A stretch of 12,279 nt of DNA from Oligoflexia bacterium (lineage in GTDB: Bacteria > Bdellovibrionota > UBA1018), in the NCBI GenBank assembly GCA_903858195.1, contig CAIOHW010000080.1:1-12279 (forward strand), read 5' to 3'. The translations under genes and the position numbers were made by a program. The notes under the pieces are model-generated. The model was given only the letters and a program-made list of their open reading frames with translations. It did not search any database and had not been told where the DNA came from. Below, piece after piece: positions 1 through 7,666 of the stretch. Position 1 is the first letter of the stretch. Every line of letters starts with the position of its first letter.

Positions 1-1652
1 GAACCCACAAAAAGCACGACGAGTGCCACGGCCATCCGGTAGCGATATTCGATGACTCGCCCGAGCTGCCGCTTGTAGGCCGGTGTCACGCGCGTATCCC
101 AGTACTCGGCTACCTGTCCGAGCTTCTTGCGAAGCCCCTTGGATTCTTTGCGGTAGCGATTCTTGAGATCGACCCGGATGTAGCTTGCGATGTGGGCAGG
201 CAGGATGAAGTAGGCCTCAAAAAGGCTGATCAAAAGAGCGATGATCACGCCTGCAGGGATCTCGCGGATGAACTTGCCGAAGATGCCGCTCATGAAGAGC
301 ATGGGTGCAAACGCAAGCACCGTGGTGAGCACGGAGGCGGTGACCGCAGGCCAGATCTGCTGGGTGCCCTCGATGGCGGCGGTCTCAGGGTCCATGCCCT
401 CTTCCATGAGCCTGACTGCGTTGTCGGTCACGACGATGGCGTCATCGACGAGCATGCCCGATACGATGATGAAGCCGATGAGCGATACGAGGTTCAGCGA
501 AAAGCCCCAGTTATGAAAGATCGCCATCGTGCCCAGAAAGGCAAAGGGGATGCCGAGCGACACGAGCAGCGCCACTCGGATCTCGAGGATGAGAGCGAGC
601 ATGATGAGCACGAGCACGAGGCCCAGATAGAGGTTTCCGGAGAGCACGCCGATGCGCCTTTTGACGAATTTCGAGAAGTCATTGACGTAGCTGAGCTTCA
701 GCCTTGGGTCGAGCCTGGGTCTCAGGCTATCGATCTTGGCCTTGAGCTTGTCGACGACGTTGATGGCGTCTGCTTTCTCTTTTTTGAGTACCGTGAGCGA
801 GACGCCGGGGAGGCCGAGGGCTCGCGAGATGATCTTGGGCTTTTCAAGAGACGGGCGGATGAGCGCGATGTCGCGGACGCGAATCGGCTGGCCCAGGTCG
901 TTGGCACGAATCACCGTTGCTCCCACGTCATCAGGCGACTTGAAATCACCCACCGTGCGCACGATCCGCTCAGACTCGGTGATGGCAAGCGAGCGGGGCT
1001 CGATCGAGCCTGCTGGCACGGTCACGTTCTGGGCCTGGAGTGCGCGCACGACTTCATCCAGCGAAATTCGGAAGGCGGCAAGCTTGCGCGGATCGGCTTC
1101 GACCCGGATCTCTTCGTCACGAAGGCCTGAGGGCGCCACGCGGGCGATGCCGCTTACGGTCTCAAGCTCGTCTTCGAGGTCGCGGGCCATGCGCCTGAGT
1201 TCGAGGTCGGGCATATCGCCCGAAAGGGTGACTTCGATGATCGGGGTGAGCTTGCTGTTGATCGCGATGACCTTGGGCTTTTCTGAGGCCGCAGGAAGGG
1301 TCAGCCGATCGATCACGCTCTGCACGTCGTCCTTGGCCTTGCTCTCGGTGGTCTGGTCAGGATCGAGAAACAAGGTGATCTCGCTTCGGTTTTCGCCCGA
1401 ATACGAGAGCATTTTTTTGATGCCGTCCACTTCCTTGAGTTCCTTTTCCAAAGGATTGGTGACGAGCTTCTCGGACTCCTCGGGTGAAGCGCCCTGAAAA
1501 AAGGTCGAAATCACGAGGATGTCGAAGTTGACGTTCGGAAAGGTTTCGCGCCGCACGAGCAGGGTCGAGGCAAGCCCCACGACGATCACAATCAGAGTGA
1601 GGAGATCACCAAACAGGCGCTTTCGGGCAAAAAAGGCAATCAGGGAGTTCAT
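1..1652 (-). CDS. RND-family efflux transporter, N-terminal half (cut by left edge)
   Basis: This is an inner-membrane, proton-driven RND (AcrB/HAE1-like) exporter; about 550 N-terminal residues are present out of a usual total near 1,000-1,050. The ATG at 1652-1650 opens MNSLIAFFARKRLFGDLL, a basic start leading into TM1 (about residues 12-30). A periplasmic porter region follows (about 30-330) with the family phrase GASPEESEKLVTNPLE. A TM cluster then contains SGMLVDDAIVVTDN; its D403-D404 pair matches the proton-relay aspartates of AcrB TM4 (D407/D408). The start is supported by GGAGG (plus-strand cctcc at 1660-1664) seven bases upstream. The ATG overlaps the TolC-like gene's stop as ATGA, so translation is probably coupled. 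No frameshift is seen. The substrate cannot be told from this half. It may be a drug, lipid or metal exporter; the sequence gives no specific CzcA signature. Confidence 0.93.
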   Translation of the reverse strand, partial: MNSLIAFFARKRLFGDLLTLIVIVVGLASTLLVRRETFPNVNFDILVISTFFQGASPEESEKLVTNPLEKELKEVDGIKKMLSYSGENRSEITLFLDPDQTTESKAKDDVQSVIDRLTLPAASEKPKVIAINSKLTPIIEVTLSGDMPDLELRRMARDLEDELETVSGIARVAPSGLRDEEIRVEADPRKLAAFRISLDEVVRALQAQNVTVPAGSIEPRSLAITESERIVRTVGDFKSPDDVGATVIRANDLGQPIRVRDIALIRPSLEKPKIISRALGLPGVSLTVLKKEKADAINVVDKLKAKIDSLRPRLDPRLKLSYVNDFSKFVKRRIGVLSGNLYLGLVLVLIMLALILEIRVALLVSLGIPFAFLGTMAIFHNWGFSLNLVSLIGFIIVSGMLVDDAIVVTDNAVRLMEEGMDPETAAIEGTQQIWPAVTASVLTTVLAFAPMLFMSGIFGKFIREIPAGVIIALLISLFEAYFILPAHIASYIRVDLKNRYRKESKGLRKKLGQVAEYWDTRVTPAYKRQLGRVIEYRYRMAVALVVLFVG

Positions 1653-3193
1653 CGTACGGCCTCCGTGGGCAGTTCAATCTTGGGCATGCGGTTTGCGGCT
1701 TTCAGGATCTGCCAGGCGGCAAGCCTGAGCTCGACTTCGATGCCGTTGGATGCGAGTTCGGCAAAAGTGGCGTCATCCCCGGCTTGGATGACCTGGAAAG
1801 TGCCGCTCCGGCCGAGGCGAAAGCGCTGCTCTTCAAGCTGCGAGCGCTCGCGCTGGGCGCGGGCCGTGCGTCCGAGGCTTGCTGCCGCGCGCTCAAGTCG
1901 AAAGAGGTCCATGCAACGGCTCGTCCAGCCCGTCTGGTTCATGTCGCGGGCAATCGAGTGGCCCGCATCGGCGCGAATCCAGTTGGCAGTGGCCGTGAGC
2001 GCCTCCGCCTTTTCTGCGGTGAAACCGATCGGAAAGTTCAGCGTGAGGCCCACGGCATATCCGTTGAAGTCCTGAGTCTTCCAGTCCGCGAGGCTGTCGG
2101 AGGCCGTCGGCGCAATGCCGTTGGCAAAGAGCGAGGCCTGGAGTTCGAGATGGGGGCGAACGAGAGTGCGGGCACGATGCTGGGCGTCGTCGGCTGCCTC
2201 GGCCTGGAGCTTGGCTCGCGCAAGCTCAAGCGACTCGGGGGCTGCATTGAGCGAGCCCTCCTTTCCGCAAAGCTTTGAGGCTTCAACCTGGGGTTCATCG
2301 AGCACGACCGGAACCACGACGGGGTTGATGCGTGTCCACTCGGGGTTGAGCTTGAGCGAGGTGATGAGATCACGCCAGGTGTCCTGAAGCCTGAGCTCGT
2401 TTTGTTCCTTCTGATTCAGGGTGCCCGTGGTGGCGCTCTCGACCTGAAGCAGATCCGGGCGCTCAGCCGTGCCGCGGCGAGCCTGGATCTCCAGCAGCTG
2501 CTTGAGCCTGAGCTTTCGCTCATAACCCTCGATCGAAGAGCGGACCTGCGCCTGCGCAAGCCACGCGCCATAGTACAGGCGCACGAGTGCGAGCGTCCAG
2601 TCCTCGAGCGATTGGCGAGCAGTGAGGGCCTGCGCCTCGGACGTGCGGGCTGCGGAGCGCTGCAGGGCGCGGGTCGACTGGCCAAAGGCATCGGCAAGCA
2701 GGCTCTGGGTGACGCTCACCGTGCTTCGCGTCTCATAGTAGTCAAACGGACCGAATCCGGGCGTCGGAAACGCGATGAAGTTGCTTCCTTGCGAGACCTC
2801 GAACTGCACGCGGGTGCCGGTTTGAAAGGCCGTGGCCACACCGAGGCTCAGGCTCTGGTTCTGGATGCGATTGGGGCTAAAGCTGTTTCCGGCCTCGCGC
2901 TCGTCATCGATTTTCGAAAACCGGGCAAACGGCCGCCACGCGAGCGCCGACTCCGCCTGAAGTCGCGTCACATCGGTGGTGAGCAGGCTTGCAGCTGCGG
3001 CCTTGAAGCTGTCCGAACTCTGGGCAGCCCGCACGAGCACGAACGGAAGCTCGAGGCGCTTGGAGGGAAGCTGATCGAGCATGGCCTGCGCATCAGGCGG
3101 GAGCTTGGCATCGGTCGCCCCGCCGGGGGCGGCTGCAAGCGCGGACGCGGTCATGAACAGACTGGCAATGAAGGCAGGCAGGCGGCTGTGCAT
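1649..3193 (-). CDS. TolC-family outer-membrane efflux protein
   Basis: This 514-residue protein is a predicted outer-membrane channel of a tripartite RND pump. Residues 1-22 (MHSRLPAFIASLFMTASALAAA) form a Sec signal peptide with an AAA/APGG cleavage region. There is no lipobox, so it is not a lipoprotein of the OprM kind. The mature part is rich in long alanine, glutamine and arginine helices alternating with short amphipathic strands (for example TRVQFEVSQGSNF and AVGLTLNFPIGF), the normal alternation of an OEP repeat pair. The length is typical of the family. Two cysteines (C309 and C427) are unusual for TolC-like proteins and might form a disulfide. It is the first gene of the minus-strand pair and overlaps the RND gene by 4 bases. 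The Shine-Dalgarno match before the ATG is poor. The family call is strong and the pump partner is inferred from coupling. Confidence 0.9.
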   Translation of the reverse strand: MHSRLPAFIASLFMTASALAAAPGGATDAKLPPDAQAMLDQLPSKRLELPFVLVRAAQSSDSFKAAAASLLTTDVTRLQAESALAWRPFARFSKIDDEREAGNSFSPNRIQNQSLSLGVATAFQTGTRVQFEVSQGSNFIAFPTPGFGPFDYYETRSTVSVTQSLLADAFGQSTRALQRSAARTSEAQALTARQSLEDWTLALVRLYYGAWLAQAQVRSSIEGYERKLRLKQLLEIQARRGTAERPDLLQVESATTGTLNQKEQNELRLQDTWRDLITSLKLNPEWTRINPVVVPVVLDEPQVEASKLCGKEGSLNAAPESLELARAKLQAEAADDAQHRARTLVRPHLELQASLFANGIAPTASDSLADWKTQDFNGYAVGLTLNFPIGFTAEKAEALTATANWIRADAGHSIARDMNQTGWTSRCMDLFRLERAAASLGRTARAQRERSQLEEQRFRLGRSGTFQVIQAGDDATFAELASNGIEVELRLAAWQILKAANRMPKIELPTEAVR

Positions 3194-3250
3194 ATGCGGC
3201 CGTAATTACCGCGAAAGCAACGGTTTGGGTTTAGAAATCCTCGCTAGATT

Positions 3251-3276
3251 GGGGGGTTAGGGCAGAGGGGAGGGGG
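3251..3276 (+). other. Four-tract G-quadruplex motif in the divergent promoter region
   Basis: Directly visible are four G-runs separated by very short loops: G6 (3251-3256), loop tta, G3 (3260-3262), loop caga, G4 (3267-3270), loop a, G5 (3272-3276). This satisfies the canonical G3+N1-7 pattern. It lies in the 150-base gap between the TolC-like gene and ygiQ. It ends 13 bases before the predicted ygiQ -35 box and is 58 bases upstream of the TolC-like start codon. The rest of the gap shows no gene. A regulatory role for either divergent gene is inference. Confidence 0.6.
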
Positions 3277-3289
3277 CCTGAGTCTGGCC

Positions 3290-3318
3290 TTGACGCCCCG
3301 CGCCAGTCCGGTTAGGGT
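3290..3318 (+). promoter_or_regulatory. Sigma-70-like promoter for ygiQ
   Basis: TTGACG (3290-3295) and TAGGGT (3313-3318) are separated by exactly 17 bases. This gives a near-consensus -35 box and a fair -10 box. The predicted start near 3325 leaves a leader of about 19 bases before the ATG at 3344. A GGTGA at 3333-3337 sits six bases before that ATG as a modest ribosome binding site. The promoter could serve the whole plus-strand run ygiQ, kinase, arsM and aqpS. No equally good promoter was found for the divergent TolC-like gene. Confidence 0.55.
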
Positions 3319-3343
3319 GCGCCGCGCAAGTCGGTGAAATTTC

Positions 3344-5389
3344 ATGAAAAACACAAAGCCTGTCATCAACAACCAAAGCGTCTACCGCGAAGCCACCAAG
3401 CGCTTCCTTCCCACCACGCGCGACGAAATGCAGTGGCGCGGCTGGAGCGAACTCGATGTGCTCCTCATTAATGGGGATGCTTACGTCGATCACCCGACTT
3501 TTGGCATTCCCTGCCTGGGGCGCTGGCTCGAGAAGCTTGGCCTCAGGGTTGGCATCGTCTCGCAGCCCAATTGGAAGAACGAAGCCGAGGCTCTGGCTGA
3601 TTTCAAGCGCATGGGACGGCCCAGACTTTTTATCGGCGTGAGCTCAGGCACCGTCGACAGCATGATCAACAACTACACGGCAAATAAAAAGCCGCGTACC
3701 GATGACCAGTACAGCGAAGGCGGAAAAGGCGGCAACCGCCCGGATTACGCATCGATCGTGTACTCGGAGCTGGCGCGCAAGGCGCACCCCGACACCCCCG
3801 TGATCGTGGGCGGAGTCGAAGCTTCTCTGAGACGCCTAGCCCACTACGATTACTGGCAAAACCGCATTCGTCCCTCGATCATGACCGAGATCAAGGCCGA
3901 CCTGCTCGTGTTTGGCATGGGTGAGCGCACGGTGCAGGTCATTGTCGAAGAGTTCAAAAAAGCCGAAGCAGCGCTCGGGGGCCAGAAGCTCTCGACAAAA
4001 GAGGCTCCCGTCCAGGCCGCGCTCGATGCGCTCAAGACCCAGCGCGGGGTTGCGTTTTTGACGAGCAAGGATCACGCACGAAGCTTGGAGGGAAGGCTCA
4101 CCCTGCCCTCATTCGACGAAGTCCGCGACGACAAGCGCAAGTTTGCCAAGGCCGCCTACTTCATCGAGTACGAGGCGAGTCCCTACAACGGACGCAGGCT
4201 CATTCAATATCATGGCTCGAAGGCCGTGGTGATCAATCCTCCAGCGCTGCCGCTTTCGACCGAAGAGCTCGACTCGGTCTACGAAATGCCGTTCACAAAA
4301 GAACAGCATCCTTCGTACAAGGAGCGCATCCCTGCGGCTGACATGATCCGCTTTTCGGTCAACTCGACTCGCGGCTGTTTTGGCGGCTGTTCGTTCTGTG
4401 CGATCACGCTGCATCAGGGACGCATCGTTCAATCCCGTTCGGAAGACTCGCTTCTCAAGGAGATCGAAAACCTCAATCAGGTGCCGGGCTTCAAGGGGCA
4501 GGTGAGCGACATCGGCGGACCTACCGCAAACATGTATCAGCTCCGGTGCAAGAGCAAAGAGGTGCAGAGCAAGTGCCGCAAGCTCTCGTGCGTTCACCCC
4601 AAGGTCTGCCCGCACCTGCACAAGGACCACACCCCGAGCGTGAACCTGCTCAAGAAGGCGCGAAAGATCCCGGGCATCAAGCAGATCCGCATCTCATCGG
4701 GGCTTCGCTACGATCTTTCGATCGCAGACGACAAGGCGGGGCAGGAGTACATGCGCGAGCTCATCACGCATCACGTGGGCGGGCAGCTCAAAGTGGCGCC
4801 CGAGCACCTGGACGAAGAGGTCCTGCACCTCATGAAGAAGCCGGGCCTCAAGAACTTCGATGAGTTCGTGAGCTATTTTGACAAGATCTCGGCCGAGGCC
4901 GGAAAAGAGCAGTATCTCGTACCGTACTTCATTTCAGGCTTCCCGGGCACGACCCACGAGAAGATGGAAAAGATCCACGGCTACCTGACCGAGCGCGGCT
5001 GGAACCTCCAGCAGGTGCAGGCCTTCATCCCGACTCCGATGACGCTTGCGACGGCCATGTACTGGACGGGCATCGACCCCATGACCGGAACCCCGCTTTT
5101 TGTGGCCAAGGACTGGAAGGATCGAAAGATCCAGCAGGCGCTCCTGCAGCCGCAAAAGCCCGAGCACAAGAAGATCTTGATGGAGTACCGCCAGGCCCAG
5201 CATCGAGATCGCCAGCGCGGCGCGAAACCCGTGCAGGGCAAGATCCCGCTCCACCCGGCGCTCCCACGGGCGCAGGGCCCGCTCTCGCAGGCCGGCGCAG
5301 GCCCGAAGGCGGCCGAGAAGCCCGGGCTCAGGCACTCGCGCGTGCCGGGCAAGGTGCTCGGTAAAAAGCTGCTCTTGGATCAACGCTGA
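3344..5389 (+). CDS. ygiQ: YgiQ family radical SAM protein
   Basis: This 681-residue cytoplasmic protein belongs to the YgiQ (UPF0313) radical SAM family, somewhat shorter than E. coli YgiQ. The N-terminal domain (about 30-230) has the family phrases GDAYVDHPTFGIPCLGRWLE, VGGVEASLRRLAHYDYW and a GMGERT turn. The radical SAM core begins at about residue 338 with the CxxxCxxC motif C345-C349-C352 (RGCFGGCSFCAITLHQGR), which binds the 4Fe-4S cluster that cleaves SAM. A second conserved cysteine group follows at C402, C411, C416 and C422 and could hold another metal centre. The C-terminal part (about 590-681) is rich in lysine, proline and alanine and low in complexity. The physiological substrate of the family is not established. 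The ATG at 3344 has a GGTGA six bases upstream and a promoter at correct distance. The gene is first in the plus-strand run, 53 bases before the kinase. Confidence 0.95.
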   Translation: MKNTKPVINNQSVYREATKRFLPTTRDEMQWRGWSELDVLLINGDAYVDHPTFGIPCLGRWLEKLGLRVGIVSQPNWKNEAEALADFKRMGRPRLFIGVSSGTVDSMINNYTANKKPRTDDQYSEGGKGGNRPDYASIVYSELARKAHPDTPVIVGGVEASLRRLAHYDYWQNRIRPSIMTEIKADLLVFGMGERTVQVIVEEFKKAEAALGGQKLSTKEAPVQAALDALKTQRGVAFLTSKDHARSLEGRLTLPSFDEVRDDKRKFAKAAYFIEYEASPYNGRRLIQYHGSKAVVINPPALPLSTEELDSVYEMPFTKEQHPSYKERIPAADMIRFSVNSTRGCFGGCSFCAITLHQGRIVQSRSEDSLLKEIENLNQVPGFKGQVSDIGGPTANMYQLRCKSKEVQSKCRKLSCVHPKVCPHLHKDHTPSVNLLKKARKIPGIKQIRISSGLRYDLSIADDKAGQEYMRELITHHVGGQLKVAPEHLDEEVLHLMKKPGLKNFDEFVSYFDKISAEAGKEQYLVPYFISGFPGTTHEKMEKIHGYLTERGWNLQQVQAFIPTPMTLATAMYWTGIDPMTGTPLFVAKDWKDRKIQQALLQPQKPEHKKILMEYRQAQHRDRQRGAKPVQGKIPLHPALPRAQGPLSQAGAGPKAAEKPGLRHSRVPGKVLGKKLLLDQR

Positions 5390-5403
5390 GCAGGCAACGT
5401 TAG

Positions 5404-5425
5404 GCGGGCGCTTCGGCACGCCCGT
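5404..5425 (+). other. Short GC-rich hairpin between ygiQ and the kinase gene
   Basis: GCGGGCG (5404-5410) pairs with CGCCCGT (5419-5425). The loop region contains CTTCGG, a stable UUCG-type tetraloop if a CA bulge is allowed. No T-tract follows, so it is not a standard intrinsic terminator. It may be a weak pause, attenuator or processing site that uncouples ygiQ from the genes after it. It ends 17 bases before the kinase ATG. Confidence 0.35.
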
Positions 5426-5442
5426 CGCATCGCCCGTCGCTC

Positions 5443-6573
5443 ATGAAGCCGTTGATGTCTGCCCTCTCGAGCGCCGAAGTCCTCGAGCAGGGCGTCGAAG
5501 AAGTGATGATGCGCTGGGAGAAACGGGCGCTTGCCGAGGTCTCTGCAGCCTTGGGCCAGAGTTCGCTTGTGCTCAGAAATTCGCTTCCGGTTTTTCTCCG
5601 CTCGCTCGTGATCCTCCTGTCCAGGAAGGAGCGCTCCGAACTGCAGATTGGGATCGACGCCACAGCCCTGCTCAGAAGTAGCCAGCTGCACGGCCGCGGT
5701 CGCGCTGAAATCCCTGCTTACCTCATGAGCCAGGTGATCGCGGAGTACCACCTGCTGCGCGAGGTGGTGTTTGAGTTTTTGGCCGAGAGCGCCGCGATTT
5801 CGACCGAGGATCGGGAGTTGATGACCTCGGCGTTTGAGCAGGCGGTCAATGTCGCGGCGACCGAGTTTGCCCTGGTCATGAGGGAGATCCAGGACCAGTT
5901 CATGCTGTCGATCGCCCATGATCTTAAAACCCCGATCACCGCCGCGAAGCTGTCGGGCGAGCTTGCGCTTCGTTCCCCCGGCGGGCTGTCCATGGGCCCG
6001 CTTGTTGAAAAAATGATCGGCAACATGAAAAGGATGTCCGAGATGATCGAGACGATCCATGACACGAGCCGGGTGGAGTCGGGGCACAGGCTTTCGTTTC
6101 CGATCTCCGAGTGTGACCTCGACCAGGTCGCCCGCGACGTGGCGGTCGACATGAGGCTGGTTTATGGCGGTGAGTTTGAAGTGGACTCGGACGGGCGGCT
6201 TTTGGGCGACTGGAACCCCGAGTATCTGCGCCGCGTGATCGAGAACGTGGTGAGTAACGCCGCAAAATTTCGAGCCGCCGGAACTCCGGTCAGCATCCGG
6301 ATTCGCAAAAGCGGAGAGCTCGCGACGCTCGAAGTGCACAACCGCGGCGAGCCGATCGCGGCAGCAGACCTGGCGCGTCTCTTTGGCGGCTTTCGCTGGA
6401 AGTCAGAGGGCGGAACCCAGAAGGGTTGGGGCCTCGGGCTCACCCTCACCCAGGGGATCGTCAACGCCTTCGGGGGCTCGATTGGCGCCGAGAGCACGCG
6501 CGAGGGCGGTACGACCTTTAGCGTGACCCTGCCCATCCACGCACAGGCGGTCGTCCGGGGGGATGTTGCATAG
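5443..6573 (+). CDS. Soluble sensor histidine kinase with RsbRD-like N-terminal region
   Basis: This 376-residue two-component histidine kinase has no signal peptide or membrane segment, so it should be cytosolic. Residues 1-145 are an all-helical sensory region. They resemble the RsbRD-type N-terminus found in some kinases, with a W-E-R stretch near residue 24 and EYHLLREVVFEFLAE near 100. The HisKA H-box is IAHDLKTPIT, with H159 as phosphoacceptor. The HATPase domain has an N-box ENVVSNAAKF (267-276), a G1 box VHNRGEPI (298-305, with Asn300 where many kinases have Asp; NxG variants are common), a G2 box GWGLGL (328-333) and a final GGTTFSVTL. It appears catalytically complete. No response regulator is in the window. 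The ATG at 5443 lacks a clear Shine-Dalgarno; ATG 5455 is an alternative. The gene lies 29 bases before arsM, so it may regulate or sense the same stress. That link is inferred from position only. Confidence 0.9.
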   Translation: MKPLMSALSSAEVLEQGVEEVMMRWEKRALAEVSAALGQSSLVLRNSLPVFLRSLVILLSRKERSELQIGIDATALLRSSQLHGRGRAEIPAYLMSQVIAEYHLLREVVFEFLAESAAISTEDRELMTSAFEQAVNVAATEFALVMREIQDQFMLSIAHDLKTPITAAKLSGELALRSPGGLSMGPLVEKMIGNMKRMSEMIETIHDTSRVESGHRLSFPISECDLDQVARDVAVDMRLVYGGEFEVDSDGRLLGDWNPEYLRRVIENVVSNAAKFRAAGTPVSIRIRKSGELATLEVHNRGEPIAAADLARLFGGFRWKSEGGTQKGWGLGLTLTQGIVNAFGGSIGAESTREGGTTFSVTLPIHAQAVVRGDVA

Positions 6574-6576
6574 GTC

Positions 6577-6602
6577 GTGTGAAAGGGGGTAGGTTTTCAC
6601 GC
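6577..6602 (+). promoter_or_regulatory. Hairpin displaying the arsM Shine-Dalgarno in its loop
   Basis: GTGTGAAA (6577-6584) pairs with TTTCACGC (6595-6602) as eight base pairs including one U-G wobble. The 10-base loop GGGGGTAGGT (6585-6594) carries the purine-rich ribosome binding sequence. The 3' arm ends immediately before the arsM ATG at 6603. The structure would fit in the short gap between the kinase gene and arsM. Whether it aids or limits initiation is unknown; stem strength is moderate because of the A-T pairs. Confidence 0.4.
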
Positions 6603-7658
6603 ATGAAATCCCTCACACTCCAAGCGGTACAGGACTACTACGGCAAGGTCTTGCAGAGTACGAAAGACCTCAAGACCTCGGCCTGTTGCACGGCTGAGTC
6701 GCTGCCGCCCGAGCTTCGCGACACGATCAAGCTGATCCATCCCGAGGTTCTCGATCGTTTTTACGGTTGCGGGAGTCCGTTTCCGCCGGCGCTCGAGGGC
6801 CGTACGGTGCTGGATCTGGGCTGCGGTTCGGGCCGTGACGTTTATCTGCTCTCCAAGCTTGTGGGTCCGCGAGGGCGTGTGATCGGGATCGACATGACGC
6901 CTGAGCAGCTTGCCGTGGCCCGCAGGCATCAGGCCTATCATGCACAGAAGTTTGGATTCGAGCGCTCGAATGTCGAGTTTGTGCAGGGCTATATCGAAGA
7001 CCTGGCCCAAGCCGGGATTCAGGATGCCTCGATCGACCTCGTGGTTTCCAACTGCGTGACCAATTTGTCGCCCGACAAGCCGGCGCTTTTTCGAGAGATC
7101 TGGCGGGTGCTCAAGCCCGGAGGCGAGCTGTATTTCAGCGACGTTTTTGTCGATCGCAGGCTTCCGGTGCACTGCCAGCAGGATCCTGTGCTGCTCGGAG
7201 AGTGCCTGGGGGCTGCCATGTATACCGAGGACTTCAGGCGGCTCATGCTGGAGCTGGGCTGCCGGGATTTTCGCATGATGTCGCAGACGCCGCTGGAGAT
7301 CCGTGAGCCTGCGATTCGAGCACAGCTGGGCAACGCCCGGTTCAAGTCGATCACGTTTCGCATTTTCAAGATGGATCTCGAAGACAAGTGCGAGGACTAC
7401 GGCCAGGTGGCCCTGTACCGGGGATCCATTCCGGGTCATCCGCACGCTTTCATGCTCGATGACCACCATCTTTTTGAGGCCGGTCGCCCCATGCTCGTGT
7501 GCGGCAACACTGCCGACATGATTTTAAAGAGCGCTTATCGCGAGTACTTCGAAGTCACCGGAAAAAAGGAGACCCACTTCGGACTCTTTCCGTGCGGACC
7601 TTCGCCCTCATCCACTCCAGCCGCCTCAGTCGGGCCCACCGGCGGTGCGTGTTGCTGA
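6603..7658 (+). CDS. arsM: Arsenite S-adenosylmethionine methyltransferase
   Basis: ArsM transfers methyl groups from SAM to trivalent arsenite, giving methylated and eventually volatile arsenicals; it acts in the cytoplasm. The protein has 351 residues from ATG 6603. The class I SAM-binding motif VLDLGCGSGRD spans 69-79, with IGIDMT (94-99) as the acidic strand. The cysteines that characterise ArsM are all present: the CC pair C28/C29, C56 in FYGCGSPFP, C151 in VSNCVTNLS and C201 in LGECLGAAMY. They correspond to Cys44, Cys72, Cys174 and Cys224 of the algal enzyme, with an identical 50-residue interval between the last two. The C-terminal part (about 300-351) adds VCGN, FPCG and a terminal GGACC. 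An in-frame GTG at 6579 would add eight residues, but it places the GGGGGTAGG ribosome site inside the coding region, so ATG 6603 is preferred. aqpS follows directly. Confidence 0.95.
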   Translation: MKSLTLQAVQDYYGKVLQSTKDLKTSACCTAESLPPELRDTIKLIHPEVLDRFYGCGSPFPPALEGRTVLDLGCGSGRDVYLLSKLVGPRGRVIGIDMTPEQLAVARRHQAYHAQKFGFERSNVEFVQGYIEDLAQAGIQDASIDLVVSNCVTNLSPDKPALFREIWRVLKPGGELYFSDVFVDRRLPVHCQQDPVLLGECLGAAMYTEDFRRLMLELGCRDFRMMSQTPLEIREPAIRAQLGNARFKSITFRIFKMDLEDKCEDYGQVALYRGSIPGHPHAFMLDDHHLFEAGRPMLVCGNTADMILKSAYREYFEVTGKKETHFGLFPCGPSPSSTPAASVGPTGGACC

Positions 7659-7666
7659 GGCGGCTG

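Noticed and set aside
192..1497. Long plus-strand open frames opposite the RND gene (192-1130 and 736-1497)
   Set aside because: They are antisense shadows caused by high GC codon use. Their products are highly charged or serine-rich without any domain, while the minus strand encodes clear RND motifs.
2402..3205. 267-residue plus-strand frame opposite the TolC-like gene
   Set aside because: No domain or ribosome site; the minus strand has a signal peptide and family pattern over the same bases.
3194..3250. Possible promoter for the TolC-like gene on the minus strand
   Set aside because: A TAATTA-like -10 is visible but no -35 box lies at a proper distance, and the Shine-Dalgarno is weak, so it was not called.
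5404..5425. Hairpin after ygiQ as an intrinsic terminator
   Set aside because: It has no T-tract after the stem and the stem is only seven pairs, so it is listed only as a hairpin.
5380..6339. 319-residue minus-strand frame opposite the histidine kinase
   Set aside because: The product is His/Arg-rich without structure, and the plus strand has complete kinase boxes.
6597..7469. 290-residue minus-strand frame opposite arsM
   Set aside because: The plus strand carries all ArsM motifs and cysteines; the antisense product has no recognisable feature.
7499..7666. N-terminal extension of the aquaporin back to 7499
   Set aside because: It would add 56 basic residues encoded out of frame inside arsM; channels of this family begin directly before TM1.
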